A stretch of 64,000 nucleotides of DNA from Anoplolepis gracilipes (lineage: Eukaryota > Arthropoda > Insecta > Hymenoptera > Formicidae). Position numbers and translations under genes: made by a program. Every line of letters starts with the position of its first letter. The first letter of the stretch is position 1. Where the stretch lies: positions 3,137,233 to 3,201,232 of the forward strand of contig NC_132973.1 in assembly GCF_047496725.1 (NCBI RefSeq), read 5' to 3'. The notes under the pieces were generated by a model that was given only the letters and a program-made list of their open reading frames with translations, did no database searches and was not told where the DNA came from. Of this stretch, positions 26,053-38,189 are shown one piece after another.

Positions 26053-27361
26053 ACCGACTATTGGCTTGACTGACCTCTCGCTGTCGAAATGGGCCATTGA
26101 ATTGCGTCTTGAAATTATTCATCGCATTCTCGTCATTGTTCCCGTGACTCGAATTGTTGCGCAAAAAATATTAATTCTTGGCTGCCAGTTACTTTTTTTA
26201 TACAAACCGATCTTAGCTAATATTATTACTGTCATATTAAAAATATTAATATATTCAGAAATTAAATATAACAATCAATAAGATATGTTTGTAAAAGACA
26301 TTAAAGAAAGGAATCATTTATTATAATTTTATATTTTATAACATTAAATATTTTAACAATTATGTTAGGATAAATTTTTTTCAAATAAAATCTATTTTGC
26401 ATAAATTAATTCGATATAAGTATATTTTATCATATATTATAACTTTGTAATTATAAATCAGTAAGAAGATTTTTAATTTTAAATGATTCAATACAAAGAA
26501 TTCCAAATTTGATAAAGGTTATTGAATAATAGAATAATTGTTAGATTGTTAAATAATAAAATGATTGCTAGATAATACAAATAACCGAATAATATATACT
26601 AAGACAGTTAATATTCTTTAATAATTTCTCTTACTCTAATTATGTTGACTAAACATGATATGCTTTGAGATCGATCGCAATGTTGCCGAACTTTTCGTTA
26701 CTGTGTCGTAACATTTCGAAACTCTGGTAACGTGCCAACCAATGATACACCCGGTAGATAATCGTCGGTCACTGATGTTATGTATGCGTACGAGCTTTCG
26801 CCGATTCGTATATCAAGTCGCATTTGTAAACGGCTTTTGCGGCGTTAACGTAAGCGAGTCTCGTACAGAAATACAGTACACGAGAGACTTCTTAACGACA
26901 ATACGTTGTTGGCGTTGTGCAATTTTGGGCTCGCTCGATACACGAGGGACGGCAATGTAGACGAAGTCACGTGCTATTGCATCGAGACTTGTCTCGTGTG
27001 CGACGTGAGAGCGCAACAATTCGATTTTTATCACCGGGGAAAACCCGAGAACAGATTTTAATCTTGATCGATATGTAGCTCGGATGTATTATAACTATTT
27101 AATACTTCTATAAAAAAAACTCTTCTTATTATTTAAATATAGAACCAGACATGTACATCTTTAACTGAATTTAGTTGAATTTAGAACAAGATTTTATTGC
27201 AGAGCATAATATTAGTAAAAACACTTACTTAATATTCTAGTAGAAAAATCTTTTGTCAGAATATCATGATTAAACCACTTGTGCGTAATTGTGTAATTTA
27301 AAAAGACACGCTTCTTCTCCGATTAAGATATTTACAGCTAAGAGAGATAAAGAACCAATAC

Positions 27362-27645
27362 TTGATATTTTTGTAAAATCACTTTTATGAGATTTTATTT
27401 CATTTATTCAGTTTCATGTATTTTCCTTTTATAAAATTATTAATAATTATAAACGAAAAGATAAACTTTCTTTCTATTCGCCAAAGATTTTATAAGGTTT
27501 TATCGTATTAATAATAATTTATAATAATATATTAATATATTAATAATAATACATTCGTTGAACTCGAAAAGTTAAACTTTTAGCTCTAATCATAAAACTA
27601 ATCTTTGATATTTTTGTAAAATCACTTTTATGAGATTTTATTTCA
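27362..27645. repeat. 41-bp exact direct repeat, 243 bp apart
   Basis: Positions 27362-27402 and 27605-27645 are identical (core TTTGTAAAATCACTTTTATG). Similarity fades outward on the left side. No inverted ends or target duplications are visible. Confidence 0.85.
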
Positions 27646-30298
27646 GATTCCGTTATTTTCGATGAATCAGCTGAGATTAATAAAATTAGCGTAATTTTTT
27701 CCGTTCGTCATTCAAGGAAATTGCACGAGATTTCGCGACGTTTGCTCTTACATTAATACTATTCTACCGTAATTCAACGGTCACGATAACGAACTTGCAC
27801 GAGGTGTTAATACACGTGACGTGACAGCGCGTTGATTATTCTTACAATTGTCTAGTTCGTTATCAGAGACTCGAGTCGGGAGTCGGGAGGTCATTGCCTC
27901 GTAATCTACCGGTGAAGAGAAGGAGGGAGAGGGGGAGAAATTATCCAGGTGTCTGGAAGAATTCATCGATTGTCGTTGCAACAAATGTTCGCCTTCTCGC
28001 GAGTGCGTGCACGTACATGCACGCAAATGTCAAACATCGTCACTGCTACGTCGATGCATCCGCTCGCTGTTACTCGCGCGAATCGCCGTCTCTCCCGTGC
28101 ACGAGCGATGACTAATGCAACCCGAGGAAAACACGTACGTCGGTTCGTCTCCGCGAGGCCGGACTGGATTTCCTTGAGAATCTTTTCGATCGGAACAACG
28201 ATGTTCCGCATCTTTTCCTTGCCACGGTCATTGCACAAGATCGTTTATTCCGTCTTTCGTGGAAAGCGCGATCTGTATTCATATTCTGTATGCGACGTGC
28301 TTTCCGTTTTCATTCATTTTGCGTGAGATATGTACTAGGAAAATCATATTTTTCTCGTTTATCACCTAACCTTGTAATATTACAGTCATTTAATTTGATA
28401 CAAAATGATACCCTAATAATCCTATTAAAGGCGACAGATATGATATGATAATCACTTATTTAATAAATACTCGAAGAGAAGTAGAATATTCCTATAATTA
28501 TACTATTAAAAAAAAATATCAGGATATGTCACATTTATCCCATTAATTCTGATTACTTTATGTGAAGAATATACAGAATTTTGAAAGAGATATAATGTAT
28601 TAAAACATCATAAAGTGGACATACATTACATTTTTCTTCAAATATTTTATAATGTTCAAGGAGATTTTTCATTATCTATGATTTTTCCAATAGTTTTTCG
28701 GGTCATTTTAAGAAAAGTTTTCACATAAATATAAAACACGTCTCTGAAATTTTATAGTATTGGTTTTATAAACAAGATAACTTAATATCTTATTTTATGC
28801 AATAAGGAAATATGTCAGAATTGAGCAACTGCATCGCGCCACGCTGTTGACGAGCGTCACGAGACGTCACCTGTGAGATTTACACTCGACAAGAAAGCGA
28901 AACTTCGCGATAATTTCCGAGGCACGTGCGCGTAACGACGGTTTCGAAATTCAGGACGGGGGCCCGTCGAACGCGATTTTCGTGTGAAGATTAACACAAC
29001 CGATGGTCTCTCGGGACTTTCACGCGATTGCGGAAACGTACGGATGCGACGACCTGCAATTCTTTCGTTTCACCGTTCATATCTTTGAATTTCTACTCGT
29101 TTATATATCTCTACATTTTTATATAATAATATTATTTATATAATATAATTTAGAGATTTAGAAAATATAATGTATAATTATAGTAATAAAATATTAAATT
29201 TATTTTTGACAATTACAAGACGACATTAATATAATGTAAGTTTTGTAATGTGTAAGTATTTCAAAATGTGAGTTACAAAGATACCGATGTGCATAAGAGA
29301 TACATATCGGGATGTTCAGAGAGATATCGTTTTCCGATATGTGTAATTAATTAATAATTATTATTAATTATTATTAACACGAAATACAATATATTGGAAA
29401 CACGTGGTGAGTAAATTGAATTAAAAAATAAATTAAATTAAGGTTAAAAACTTGTTTTATACTGTTTAAAATTGCACTGGTTATGTGCCACTTTGCTAAT
29501 TATTCGCCAGAGACCAGATACTTTTATCCCATTCTCTCTGAGATGCGAGTTTTAAGCTTAATGCAATTCACCCTCTGACCTTATTCGCTGACCGTTATTA
29601 TCACATATCGCTTTCAAATTATAAAGTTATACTCTAATATTATATTTCTGTTTTTCAAATAGGAAAAAGCAAATGCGATCGCACAATTTCAATAACCGAA
29701 AAGTATAATTATTTACATACACACGCAAACACTAAATTAGTAATTATATATATATATATATAATTAATATTTAATAGGTTTTATTTCTAATTTATAAGCA
29801 ATAATTTAAAAGATAAATCTTCTATTTTTTTAAATTAATTTTACTTACGTAAAACTTTTAAATAAAACAATATAAGCATTATTTTGAAAATTAATAAAAG
29901 TGTGAACCTCTATACTAAACTATGTGAAAATTATATATATATATATATATATGTTGATAATGAAAAACATTAGTGTGCATCTACTAATAATAATGTCAAC
30001 TTAACAAATTATCTTGTAAATACAAATACAGAAATCACATGTAATTATAGTCGCTTCTCATTTTTGAGACATTTTTTAAAAAAAAAAGATTGCTAATATT
30101 ACTTACATCTTTGTAAGAACACAGTTTTCAATAAGATCTTTGAGTATCATATAATGTACATAGATAATGTTCAATGTCATAATATACATAGACTCGATGC
30201 GTGGAAAATAATCAAGGGAGATATTCTACAAGATCCCATGTGAGGTCAAGGATTACGCGCGAACAGCTATTATTTGTAATTTGCGGCGACTCCTTGTC

Positions 30299-30372
30299 TC
30301 TTCCTTTTTTTTCTTTCTTTCCCTTTTCCTCTCTCTCTCTTTCTCTCTCTTTTTCTCTCTCTCGCTCTCGCG
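30299..30372. repeat. Pyrimidine-rich (CT)n/(T)n tract
   Basis: An imperfect run of CT and T units, followed immediately by a CpG-rich block. Confidence 0.85.
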
Positions 30373-31987
30373 AAGTCCATTTTAGTAATCTGCAAACGCC
30401 TAGTCTCGCGAACAAAGCGTCCATTGTCATCGCACGCGTGCGACATATGCACGCGAGAATGCGTCTTTCTCGCGAATTTTTATAGTGCGCGTCGGCCGTT
30501 TGCGAAATCGTCGTCTCTCGTTATAACATAAAGGAAGGAAAAATAACGGGTCGACATTATTTATTTCGTGGGTCCTAGCTGAGTACCTTGGCGGAGCTGA
30601 AATAATTCGCCCAGTAATTCTTTTATCAAATAATGTATCATATATAATGTATGTAAATATCGAATAACAGGGAATTTATACGCACAATTATTCTCACTGA
30701 TTATTAATATATTATAATATATTAACATATATTATAAATTACGTACATTCTGCTCTTCTATGAATTTAATTATATAGAAATAATATAGAGAGATATGCAA
30801 AGGATTAATAACTATAAAAGCAATTTTGATTTATATTAACGCAATCAGTTAATTTTCAAAGTGCAATACTCAAACCTTGAAAATATCAAAATGATTGTTG
30901 TAACTGTTAAAAAATTCAAAATAATTTACAGGAGTTATTTATAACTATATTATTTTTTTTAGATCTAATTTTTACAGAGAAAAATGTATTACATATTTTA
31001 TTTCTAGATCTATATTATACTACAGAATTCAACATTTCACTTTTTTTCTATATTACATTCAATGCTTTTATATATTACCTTGAAGATATATAATAATTAT
31101 CCTCTTTTATATAGATACATATAGCGTAGAATAAATTTATAAAACTTAACTGCGCGTCACGTCACGGCGCCGTAAATATGATTAAATTTTTTAACTCGTG
31201 CCTATGTGTTACGAAACCAACGTATTTGCGCCAGTTAGCTAACAAGTAAGCGAATCGAAATCGAGCTATAATACATATATCACGAGTTTATATCGATTAT
31301 CGTTAAAGAGCTATTCGTGTTCCATATTACGTCATTGTATATATTATTGCAAATATCTCTGATCATATTTCGTTTAATACAGCATTACTGTTCAAATAAA
31401 GTTGACTCTGTCTATATGTATATTTTTTGTTGCAAATCTTCCTTCAAATAAAAATATACATAAGTTATGAAAAGTAATAAATAATAGTACACTATGGAAA
31501 AATAATAAAAAAGAGATGGTATAATTTTTACAAGTTTATTAAATATGACATAAATATTTCATCTTTTTTTTTTCAAAGAATTTATTTTTAATTATTCTTT
31601 GCTATCTCTTAATTATTCTTGGATATCTTTTTTATAAAAAGAAAATTGATTGTGTGTTTGTTACAATTTAAATTAAACAGACTTTTAACTGCTTAGGTAT
31701 ATCATAAAAATAAAAATTTGACCGTTATTACTATATGGTATTAAGTTCCATGTAATAGAATGCAAATTGAACGATAAAATACTTGTGTTTCATCGAAAGA
31801 TATCGTTAAATGTGCGTACAAAATTGACTGCAAGAGGAATCGCGTCTGTTTTTAAAATATTCGCGAATGTGACACGCGTTCGTTAACGACGCAGGCTGTT
31901 GCATTTCATAACGGGACACTAAGCCGCGGAACCGAGTTAGACCGGCTTCATGTGGTCGCACGATTATGTCGTAAATCACGCACGCAG

Positions 31988-32077
31988 GTAACGTCGTGGG
32001 TAACGCGGAAAATGGCGACGTGGAAATGCAGATCGAGGAAAAACTGTCGTTGACGACTGAGACTCGCCACGAGTCAG
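31988..32077 (+). CDS. Candidate alternative exon ending in phase 1 (..HES|G)
   Basis: The frame runs GNVVGNAENGDVEM, then QIEEKLSLTTETRHES, and ends at a very good donor, GAGTCAG|GTGAGC, in phase 1. That matches the exons ending at 21394 and 62180. Two readings are possible. As an internal cassette it starts after the AG at 31987, enters in phase 1, and is 90 nt (30 codons, frame-preserving), but the acceptor has a poor pyrimidine tract. As an alternative first exon it starts at ATG 32026 and gives 17 residues, but an out-of-frame ATG at 32012 in strong context (AAAATGG) overlaps it. The peptide is acidic and polar. Codon choice and donor quality support coding. The family is not recognised with certainty. 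Confidence 0.5.
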
Positions 32078-32441
32078 GTGAGCAATCAAAAGAGTCACGG
32101 CATTGAGTTATTCATCGTGATGACTAATAGATACATCTACATAGCTGATATGATAAATATTGAACCATTAACATTTATTGGTAACAAGCCAATTTTTCAA
32201 TGTATTACGACGCGCGAATACTAATGAAAATTAATCTTACTTCATTAATTCAAGGTGTTTACTGCCTGAATATGGAAAATCTGAAATTTACAAGGATTTC
32301 TGGAAACATCAGGGAGTCTCATCGAATTGAGATTTAAATTTTTTCGAAAATTCTCTTTGATAATTTTGCTCTCATATTAACAGTCAGCTGTGTGTGAACC
32401 TGGCATTTTACTTCGTGGAAATTTATTAATTGTTGAGAATT
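32078..32441 (+). other. Intron after the candidate exon
   Basis: A short CpG-bearing margin, then AT-rich intron sequence with nothing recognisable, up to the first copy of the degenerate repeat. Confidence 0.5.
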
Positions 32442-32720
32442 CTGGCTTTATTTTTAATAGTTCCTAGAATTCTTGATAGATTAAGCAAATAGTTTTGATT
32501 ATTAAACAAAAAAAAACGGCTCCTGACAAACTAAAATGTCAAGTTTATGCTGCTTTCTTTGTCCAACTTTTTTTAGCATTACCAGATTATATCGGATAAG
32601 CGTTTGAAAATTGTACAATAATTTTATGCATAAAAATTATTAGAATATTAAGTAAACAAATTAAATCGTCCGAGATGCTGAACATATAAATATCAAAGTG
32701 AAACGCTCGTCTATAATAAA
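32442..32720 (-). repeat. Degenerate interspersed repeat, copy A
   Basis: This stretch aligns over its whole length with 34080-34365, with many substitutions and small indels. Shared landmarks include TGGCTTTATTT at the left, AATTCTTGATAGA, TTTAGCATT, and TAAAAATTATTA followed by an ATCGTC-GAGA segment. The unit recurs in the opposite orientation at about 34770-35190, so orientation is assigned relative to those copies. No transposase frame or terminal signal was found. Confidence 0.7.
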
Positions 32721-32804
32721 TTAATTGTGCACATGTACAAAAAGCGTCATTAATACGTTTACAAATAAATTTATACATATATCAATATATTCGTATATTA
32801 TACA

Positions 32805-32812
<8 letters not shown>

Positions 32813-32851
<39 letters not shown>

Positions 32852-32864
32852 TATAAAGAATATA

Positions 32865-32910
<46 letters not shown>
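32813..32910. repeat. Compound (TA)n microsatellite
   Basis: TA tracts at 32813-32844 and 32871-32910 are each followed by similar ATAATATAAAGAATATA segments, so the tract and its flank have been duplicated together. Confidence 0.9.
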
Positions 32911-32918
<8 letters not shown>

Positions 32919-33189
32919 TAATATAAAGAATATATACCAAATTGTGTTCCAATATGTGCATAAATTTATGTTAAACCATTAAATAATTCTTTCTAAATAT
33001 ACTATAAAAATAATAATTGCAATATCCCTTTGTAAAATATAATACTCATATAATATTCACATATATTATTGAATAAAAATATCGCGCGTGATTTCTTGTA
33101 TATATATTAGTATATTCCACGATTACACAATTATTACATATAATTTTTACTATTATATTTTCTCCGTGTAGCAAACAATTACTATTATA

Positions 33190-33990
33190 CTATTTCGTCG
33201 CGTAGCAAAGAATACAGAAAATTAACACGTGCAGCGCAAAGCGTATTACGGAAAAAAAACATCGTGGATGATGTCCCGGATTTATCGAGGGTGCTACACG
33301 CAACACAATCATGCCTACCACACACGTGCAGTGATACTAACCATGGGAGTCATTGGGAGCTTTTCAGTAAGACACAGTGCAACACAGTGTCCATTAGTGT
33401 GAGGGAGAACATATCAATGTATCTCAGTCATATTAGTGGACACTTGCCTGTGTATGATGCTGAAAAACGCCTATTCCTTCCATACGTTACAGAGGTCAGC
33501 TCAGAGGTATGCGCATAGCACAGTCTCACAGTCATGCAGCATCCGCGGAGCTGGACAAGTCGAGCTGAGCTGAGTCGAGTCGTGGTTGCCCTGCATCGTT
33601 TTCGTCAATTTTGAGCAAACATCGTGTACAAGCGTACATCGGAAGTGGATCAAAGTTTAGGGACGGGCAATCTCGACATTTTGTTCCGTACGCACTTGTC
33701 GTAATCACGGTGGTGTTTTGCGAACTTCTATCATTCGATCCTGATGCAACTTCGTCGTTTCGCCGTTGCTCTTGCGTGTATTTCGACGGCTATTTGCTTG
33801 ATCGACGAATGTCGCGGTTCTGTAACATTTCGACGAGTATCCTAGTGTCAACGAATATTCGCAAGTATCAAGAGACGTGTTCAAGGATCGCGAATTTGTT
33901 AGAAACAGTGATTTGAATTGCGGCAGGGGGGAGAGTGAACATCGCGTGCAAACAAGTGTCGGGAGTGAATTATAGATGATGATCGAATTC
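33190..33990. other. GC-balanced block with CpG-poor open frame, nature unknown
   Basis: The block interrupts AT-rich DNA between two copies of a degenerate repeat. In 33264-33518 the plus strand is open for 84 codons and reads like protein (for example ISVRENISMYLSHISGHLPV). It is rich in CA and TG and poor in CpG, unlike the other GC-balanced blocks here. It ends with two GAG|GT donor-like sites (33496 and 33508), both in phase 0, so it does not match the phase-1 exons. The part 33520-33990 is CpG-bearing and could be a promoter or leader. It may be a decayed exon or transposon fragment. I do not recognise the peptide. Confidence 0.25.
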
Positions 33991-34079
33991 ATAGATGGAT
34001 GATCGTTTTGTTGTACTATCTATTAAAATCTGCGAGAAAGTAAACACCGAATTTTTTGTATATATGTATATATATAGTT

Positions 34080-34768
34080 TTGGCTTTATTTATAATAGTT
34101 CTAGAAATTCTTGATAGAGCAAATAAATAGTGCCTATACTATTAGAAGAATGGCCCAAAAAACAATCGCGACAAACTGAGACGTCAGGTTTACGTCACTT
34201 TATTCTTTGATGATTTTATTTAGCATTCTTGCCAGATTTTCTGTAATAGTTCTACAAAAAGTTTTATACGTAAAAATTATTATATTAGAATTTATTAAAG
34301 CAATTAGATCGTCTGAGACGTTGAACGTATAAATATCGAAATAAGATGCTGTTCGTATTTCGATATACAGGGTATTCGGAAATTAAACCGATAAACTTTC
34401 AGAGGTTTTCGGGGGCACCAAAAGAATCATTTTTTGCAAATGTACTTAGGGTCGGAAACGTCGCTAAGGTCAGGTCGAGATCATCTTGAATTTTTTAAAT
34501 AAAACCTAGTTTTTATCGCATATTTTTGTAGCCCTCCTCGAAATCTTTTCGAAACATTATTATCTACTTTGGATCAGCCGTTTCAAAGTTATTCAGTTTT
34601 TCTTCCGATCTTTTTCGAACACTCTGCCATAGCGCTGTAACGACACGTTTCCGACCCTAGGTTTATTTGCGAAAAATGATCTTTTTGGTGCCTCCGACAA
34701 CCTCTGAAAGTTTGTCGGTTTAATTTCCGAACACCCTGTATAGTTCTATCGGCTTTAAATGAGATTTC
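34080..34768 (-). repeat. Degenerate interspersed repeat, copy B, split by a MITE
   Basis: Positions 34080-34365 align with copy A. On its right the same unit continues beyond the inserted element at about 34741-34768. Reading the minus strand, the sequence before the insertion was GATAGAACTATCGAAATACG, which corresponds to GATAGAACAATCGAAATATG in the plus-strand copy at about 34903-34922. The repeat was therefore in place before the MITE arrived. Confidence 0.7.
34366..34740. mobile_element. 375-bp MITE with about 95-bp inverted ends, TA duplication
   Basis: The element starts TACAGGGTATTCGGAAATT and ends with the near-perfect inverse AATTTCCGAACACCCTGTA. Inverted similarity extends about 95 bp on each side (34366-34460 and 34646-34740) with roughly a dozen mismatches. 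TA is present on both outer sides (34364-34365 and 34741-34742). There is no transposase frame in the central 185 bp. TA duplication and these ends suggest a Tc1/mariner-superfamily non-autonomous element. A related empty site is preserved in a neighbouring repeat copy. Confidence 0.9.
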
Positions 34769-35190
34769 ATGTTATACTGGCGTCTCGATCTAATTTGTTT
34801 AATAAATATTTTATAAATATAATTTTTACGCATATCTAGAACTCTGTTCAGAAAGTATATAAGTGATAAGATTGCAAAACGATACAAAATCTCATTTAAA
34901 ATTGATAGAACAATCGAAATATGATCAGCATCTCGTTTCGGTACTTGTACATTTAGCGTCTTGGGCACTCTAATTTCTTTAATAAATATTCTAATAATTT
35001 TTACGTATAGAAAATTCTCTTTGAAAATTAAAAGTGATCACAAACTGACATAAAATTTCATTAAAGATGGAACTATTAAAATACGACTAGTTTCATCTCG
35101 GTAGTTTGGTATCTCAAACGATCTAATTTGTTTAATAAATATTCTAATAATTTTTACGCATAAAACTTATATAAAAGTTTACACTGCGAT
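34769..35190 (+). repeat. Degenerate repeat units in tandem, plus orientation
   Basis: Three successive copies of a motif like GATCTAATTTGTTTAATAAA followed by TAATTTTTACGYATA occur at about 34776, 34960 and 35118, giving a period of roughly 160-185 bp. The intervening parts (AAATCTCATTTAAA, GATAGAAC, CAGCATCTCGTTTCGG) align between units and with the minus-oriented copies to the left. The array therefore turns head-to-head at about 34768. Confidence 0.7.
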
Positions 35191-35192
35191 AT

Positions 35193-35200
<8 letters not shown>

Positions 35201-35224
<24 letters not shown>
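35201..35224. repeat. (AT)n microsatellite
   Basis: Twelve AT units following a CA run. Confidence 0.95.
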
Positions 35225-37415
35225 CTGATTGTGTGTATCGTATCAAGTAATCTAATATTTATGATTTAAATTGAGTGAACTAAAATTTTTTTTAAAAAGG
35301 AATTTGAATAACATGAATTTTATAAATAAATATTTTATAAAATTGAAGTTTTATAAAATGAATATTTAAAATATGTAATGAAATAAAAATGCAAAACTTT
35401 GTACTACAAATGTGATCGTTTCTAAAACTTCATCAATAAGTTATATATAATACACATTTCGACAATAGATTGTCGGCTTGCCGCAACTTAGAATTTCAGG
35501 AATTGCATCTCGATATAAGTCAATACTTCAGTATTTTCTCCCCGAGCAAACATGCATCTTGCATAACACTAGGAAGTGAAGGTGCTATAGTTGCACAAAA
35601 AAAAAGTAACAGTGTCAGGAATTTAATGTTTGAATTACGAATTTTAAATTAATTTAGATTAATTTAGATTGATTTTTAGATTTAATTTATATTACGTTTC
35701 CAAATTTTTTTTTAACACGCATTGCGTCAAATTTCATTTTTGCCTCCCGAGAGAAAAATTATTTTCCTTTAGGAAAAAATCTCGCTTTTGAAATCTATCT
35801 AACGAATCTACTCGTTTGTAACAATCCTTAAATTTAATATTAAAGAATCTTTTAATCTATAATATATACTTTTAATTTATAATTTATACATTGTATATAT
35901 ATTTTTTCTTCTCTTTTTTATATAGAATATATAGATTATCGCGTAAATATAAATATTGCGTGATTTTTACAATTCTGACTATAACTGTACGCCTAGAAAA
36001 AATTGTTAGGTTAATGCAGTATATCTTAAGATTCTGGAAATTTTCTTAATTAACGTTTTAAATAAATAGGTTATTCGATATATTTTTAGAAAAGACAGAT
36101 TATATTTGTATTAATACTCGAATAACCAGAAAGGATTTCATACGCTTAGAGTTTAGGTGCCTTTCTATACGTTAGGCGTAGATAGCTATTGTCGCGTGTT
36201 TGGGACTTCTCATTAATAAAGCTCGAGCCTTCCTGTGCGACTGCTATTTAATAATAGTAGACTCGCAAGTAACCAGTCGCCTACGCGAATACATAAAGAA
36301 TACGTGAACGCGATGGTTGTTAATTGCACGTGGCAGGTTCGCGTGTGTTCCTTCTACGGGAAAAACACGGCTCATTGTGCGCGCGAGTCGTACGACATCT
36401 TGTCGGCGAAAAGAAGGATAACGGCGTTTCGTAATCGCGAAGCGTTGATACAAAGGAATGTTTAATTTTCGGTACGAGCGGAAACTGCATTGCGACACTC
36501 GTCCTCTTATTCAAAAGACACGAGAAATCGTTGCGCGAAACGTTTCCTCGCGTGCTATGTCATTATTTGTCCTTTGACCTTTCTATTATCAAAGGGAATA
36601 AAGAAGTCTAGACAAATGATAGATCAATATGATAATTTATAAGATACTAGGCACAGATTTTTTTGCATTGTCAGATATCTAAGTGATATAAATATTTTAA
36701 AGTGAGTGTCTAAACTTATACTTACACAATATCATAAATATTTTATATTTAGGATATGACGACCGAATTTTTTTCACTTCTTAAAAGATACAATAAAATC
36801 TATTATAAAATTTTCTGATGATAAGATAAATTTGATAAATTAAGGACTACTTGTTCAGATATTGATCTTTGTTAGCTATTGATTTCTCCGATTTATTATC
36901 GCTGCACAAAGGAATGATCGTTTACTACTGAAAGCTTAGAGCAGGGTGGGTATCGGCGCCTAAGCAAGCAAAGATCACTAAGAGCTCGTTGGTTTCGCTC
37001 GAGTGAACAACTGGACACGAACATGGGCGGTAACCGTGGCGTACTCGTAATTTTCACAATGTAGCATTCGTAACAATGAGCAGCGCGCGCGTTGCTTTGC
37101 CTGCTTGCTTGTCCACCCACTCGATGTAACCCCGGCCTTCGTTTAACTCACGCGGCTAATGCAGTAATATGCTAATAACATCTCGGGTCAAATGAAATCG
37201 TGTGGGAAATGCGACGCGCGACATAACGTCGAGTCTCGAGATTTTCGTGCAACTTAATATAACAAACTGCTCGTTACAAGATAATACATACCATTATACG
37301 ATTGCATAACATGAAGATTATTCTTGATGATAATTGATAAAATAATTGATAATTTAGAAAGACCTTATGTAAATTGGACTTTAAATTAGTAGATTTTGTT
37401 GAGAATAAGAATATG

Positions 37416-37416
<1 letters not shown>

Positions 37417-37467
<51 letters not shown>
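37417..37467. repeat. (TG)n microsatellite
   Basis: About 25 uninterrupted TG units in the intron, roughly 680 bp upstream of the putative recursive splice site. Confidence 0.95.
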
Positions 37468-37469
<2 letters not shown>

Positions 37470-38144
37470 TAATAAATTTGATGAAAAAAGAAACATGAAA
37501 AATATATATTTTATTTCTTGGCAATTTCATGTAAAAAGGATTATTTAAAATTGAGAAAATTAAGAGTTTTTGTAGAGTTAGAAAAGAAAGAAAAAATGTA
37601 TATGAGATTATATAAAATTTGAATATTTTCTGAACATTTATATTAAAATAATATAAATTTTTGTTTGCTTATAATTAATTATACATATTAATTTTTCTTT
37701 TTTTTTTTTTAAGTTAAACAGTTTGCATTTTTTTAGTTAATAAAAGCAACTTACAATTAGTGAGCTTATTTTATTATTAAAAACAATTTACAATCAATGA
37801 CTGTTATTATTATTATCTTTATATTATTGATTTTTTCATCAAATAACATTTCTTAATCGGTTTCTGATTGAATTATTAGTCATTACATTTTTTTATTATT
37901 ATAAATAAATTATCCTCATAAGTCAAGTAAATATACTCATGTGAGAGAAAAAGGCTCTCATTTCATGGATTTTGTCGAGATGACAATAGAATATTTAAAC
38001 AATGTTTTAGTTTCAAAGTGCGTTTGTATACTTGTAAACTCAACTTCGATTACTATCGATCCTCGATAGTCTGGTCAAGCCTCATTAATGTTTCATGGAG
38101 AGGTCAGGACTTTATTAACTGGGCTTTTGCATATTTTATTTCAG

Positions 38145-38189
38145 GTGAGTGCAATGACCAACTACAATCGAGATGCCACCTACCTATAT
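38145..38189 (+). other. Putative recursive splice site with 45-nt RS-exon, or microexon
   Basis: A T-rich tract ending TATTTTATTTCAG (acceptor at 38144) directly abuts GTGAGT, so the same point is both a 3' and a regenerated 5' splice site. This is the ratchet-point arrangement known from very long insect introns. Forty-five nucleotides downstream is a second strong donor, TAT|GTAAGTA (38190), as expected of an RS-exon that is first defined and then skipped. If kept instead, the 45-nt exon is frame-preserving and open in phase 1 (G, then ECNDQLQSRCHLPI), matching the phase of the candidate upstream exons. It is the only strong site of this kind I found on the plus strand. Usage needs RNA evidence. 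Confidence 0.5.

Larger units (their letters stand above)
21395..31987 (+). other. Start of the giant first intron
   Basis: The donor at 21395 begins an intron that runs at least to the exon near 32 kb, and for the main isoform beyond the window. It is mostly AT-rich, with CpG-bearing blocks at about 22330-22910, 23390-23680, 24660-24830, 25230-25660, 25920-26130, 26650-27070, 27740-28340, 28830-29090 and 30180-30600. These blocks are candidate enhancers or internal promoters. No further exon with good sites and codon bias was found. A short ATG frame at 22807 (15 codons) has no support. Confidence 0.55.
35191..38144 (+). other. Intron, no recognised exon
   Basis: AT-rich, with CpG-bearing blocks at about 36130-36560 and 36900-37260, a TA tract at 35201-35224 and a long TG tract at 37417-37467. 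At 36313 an ATG opens a short frame to a CAG|GTTCGC site, but the donor is weak and the phase is 0, so it is not called. Confidence 0.5.
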
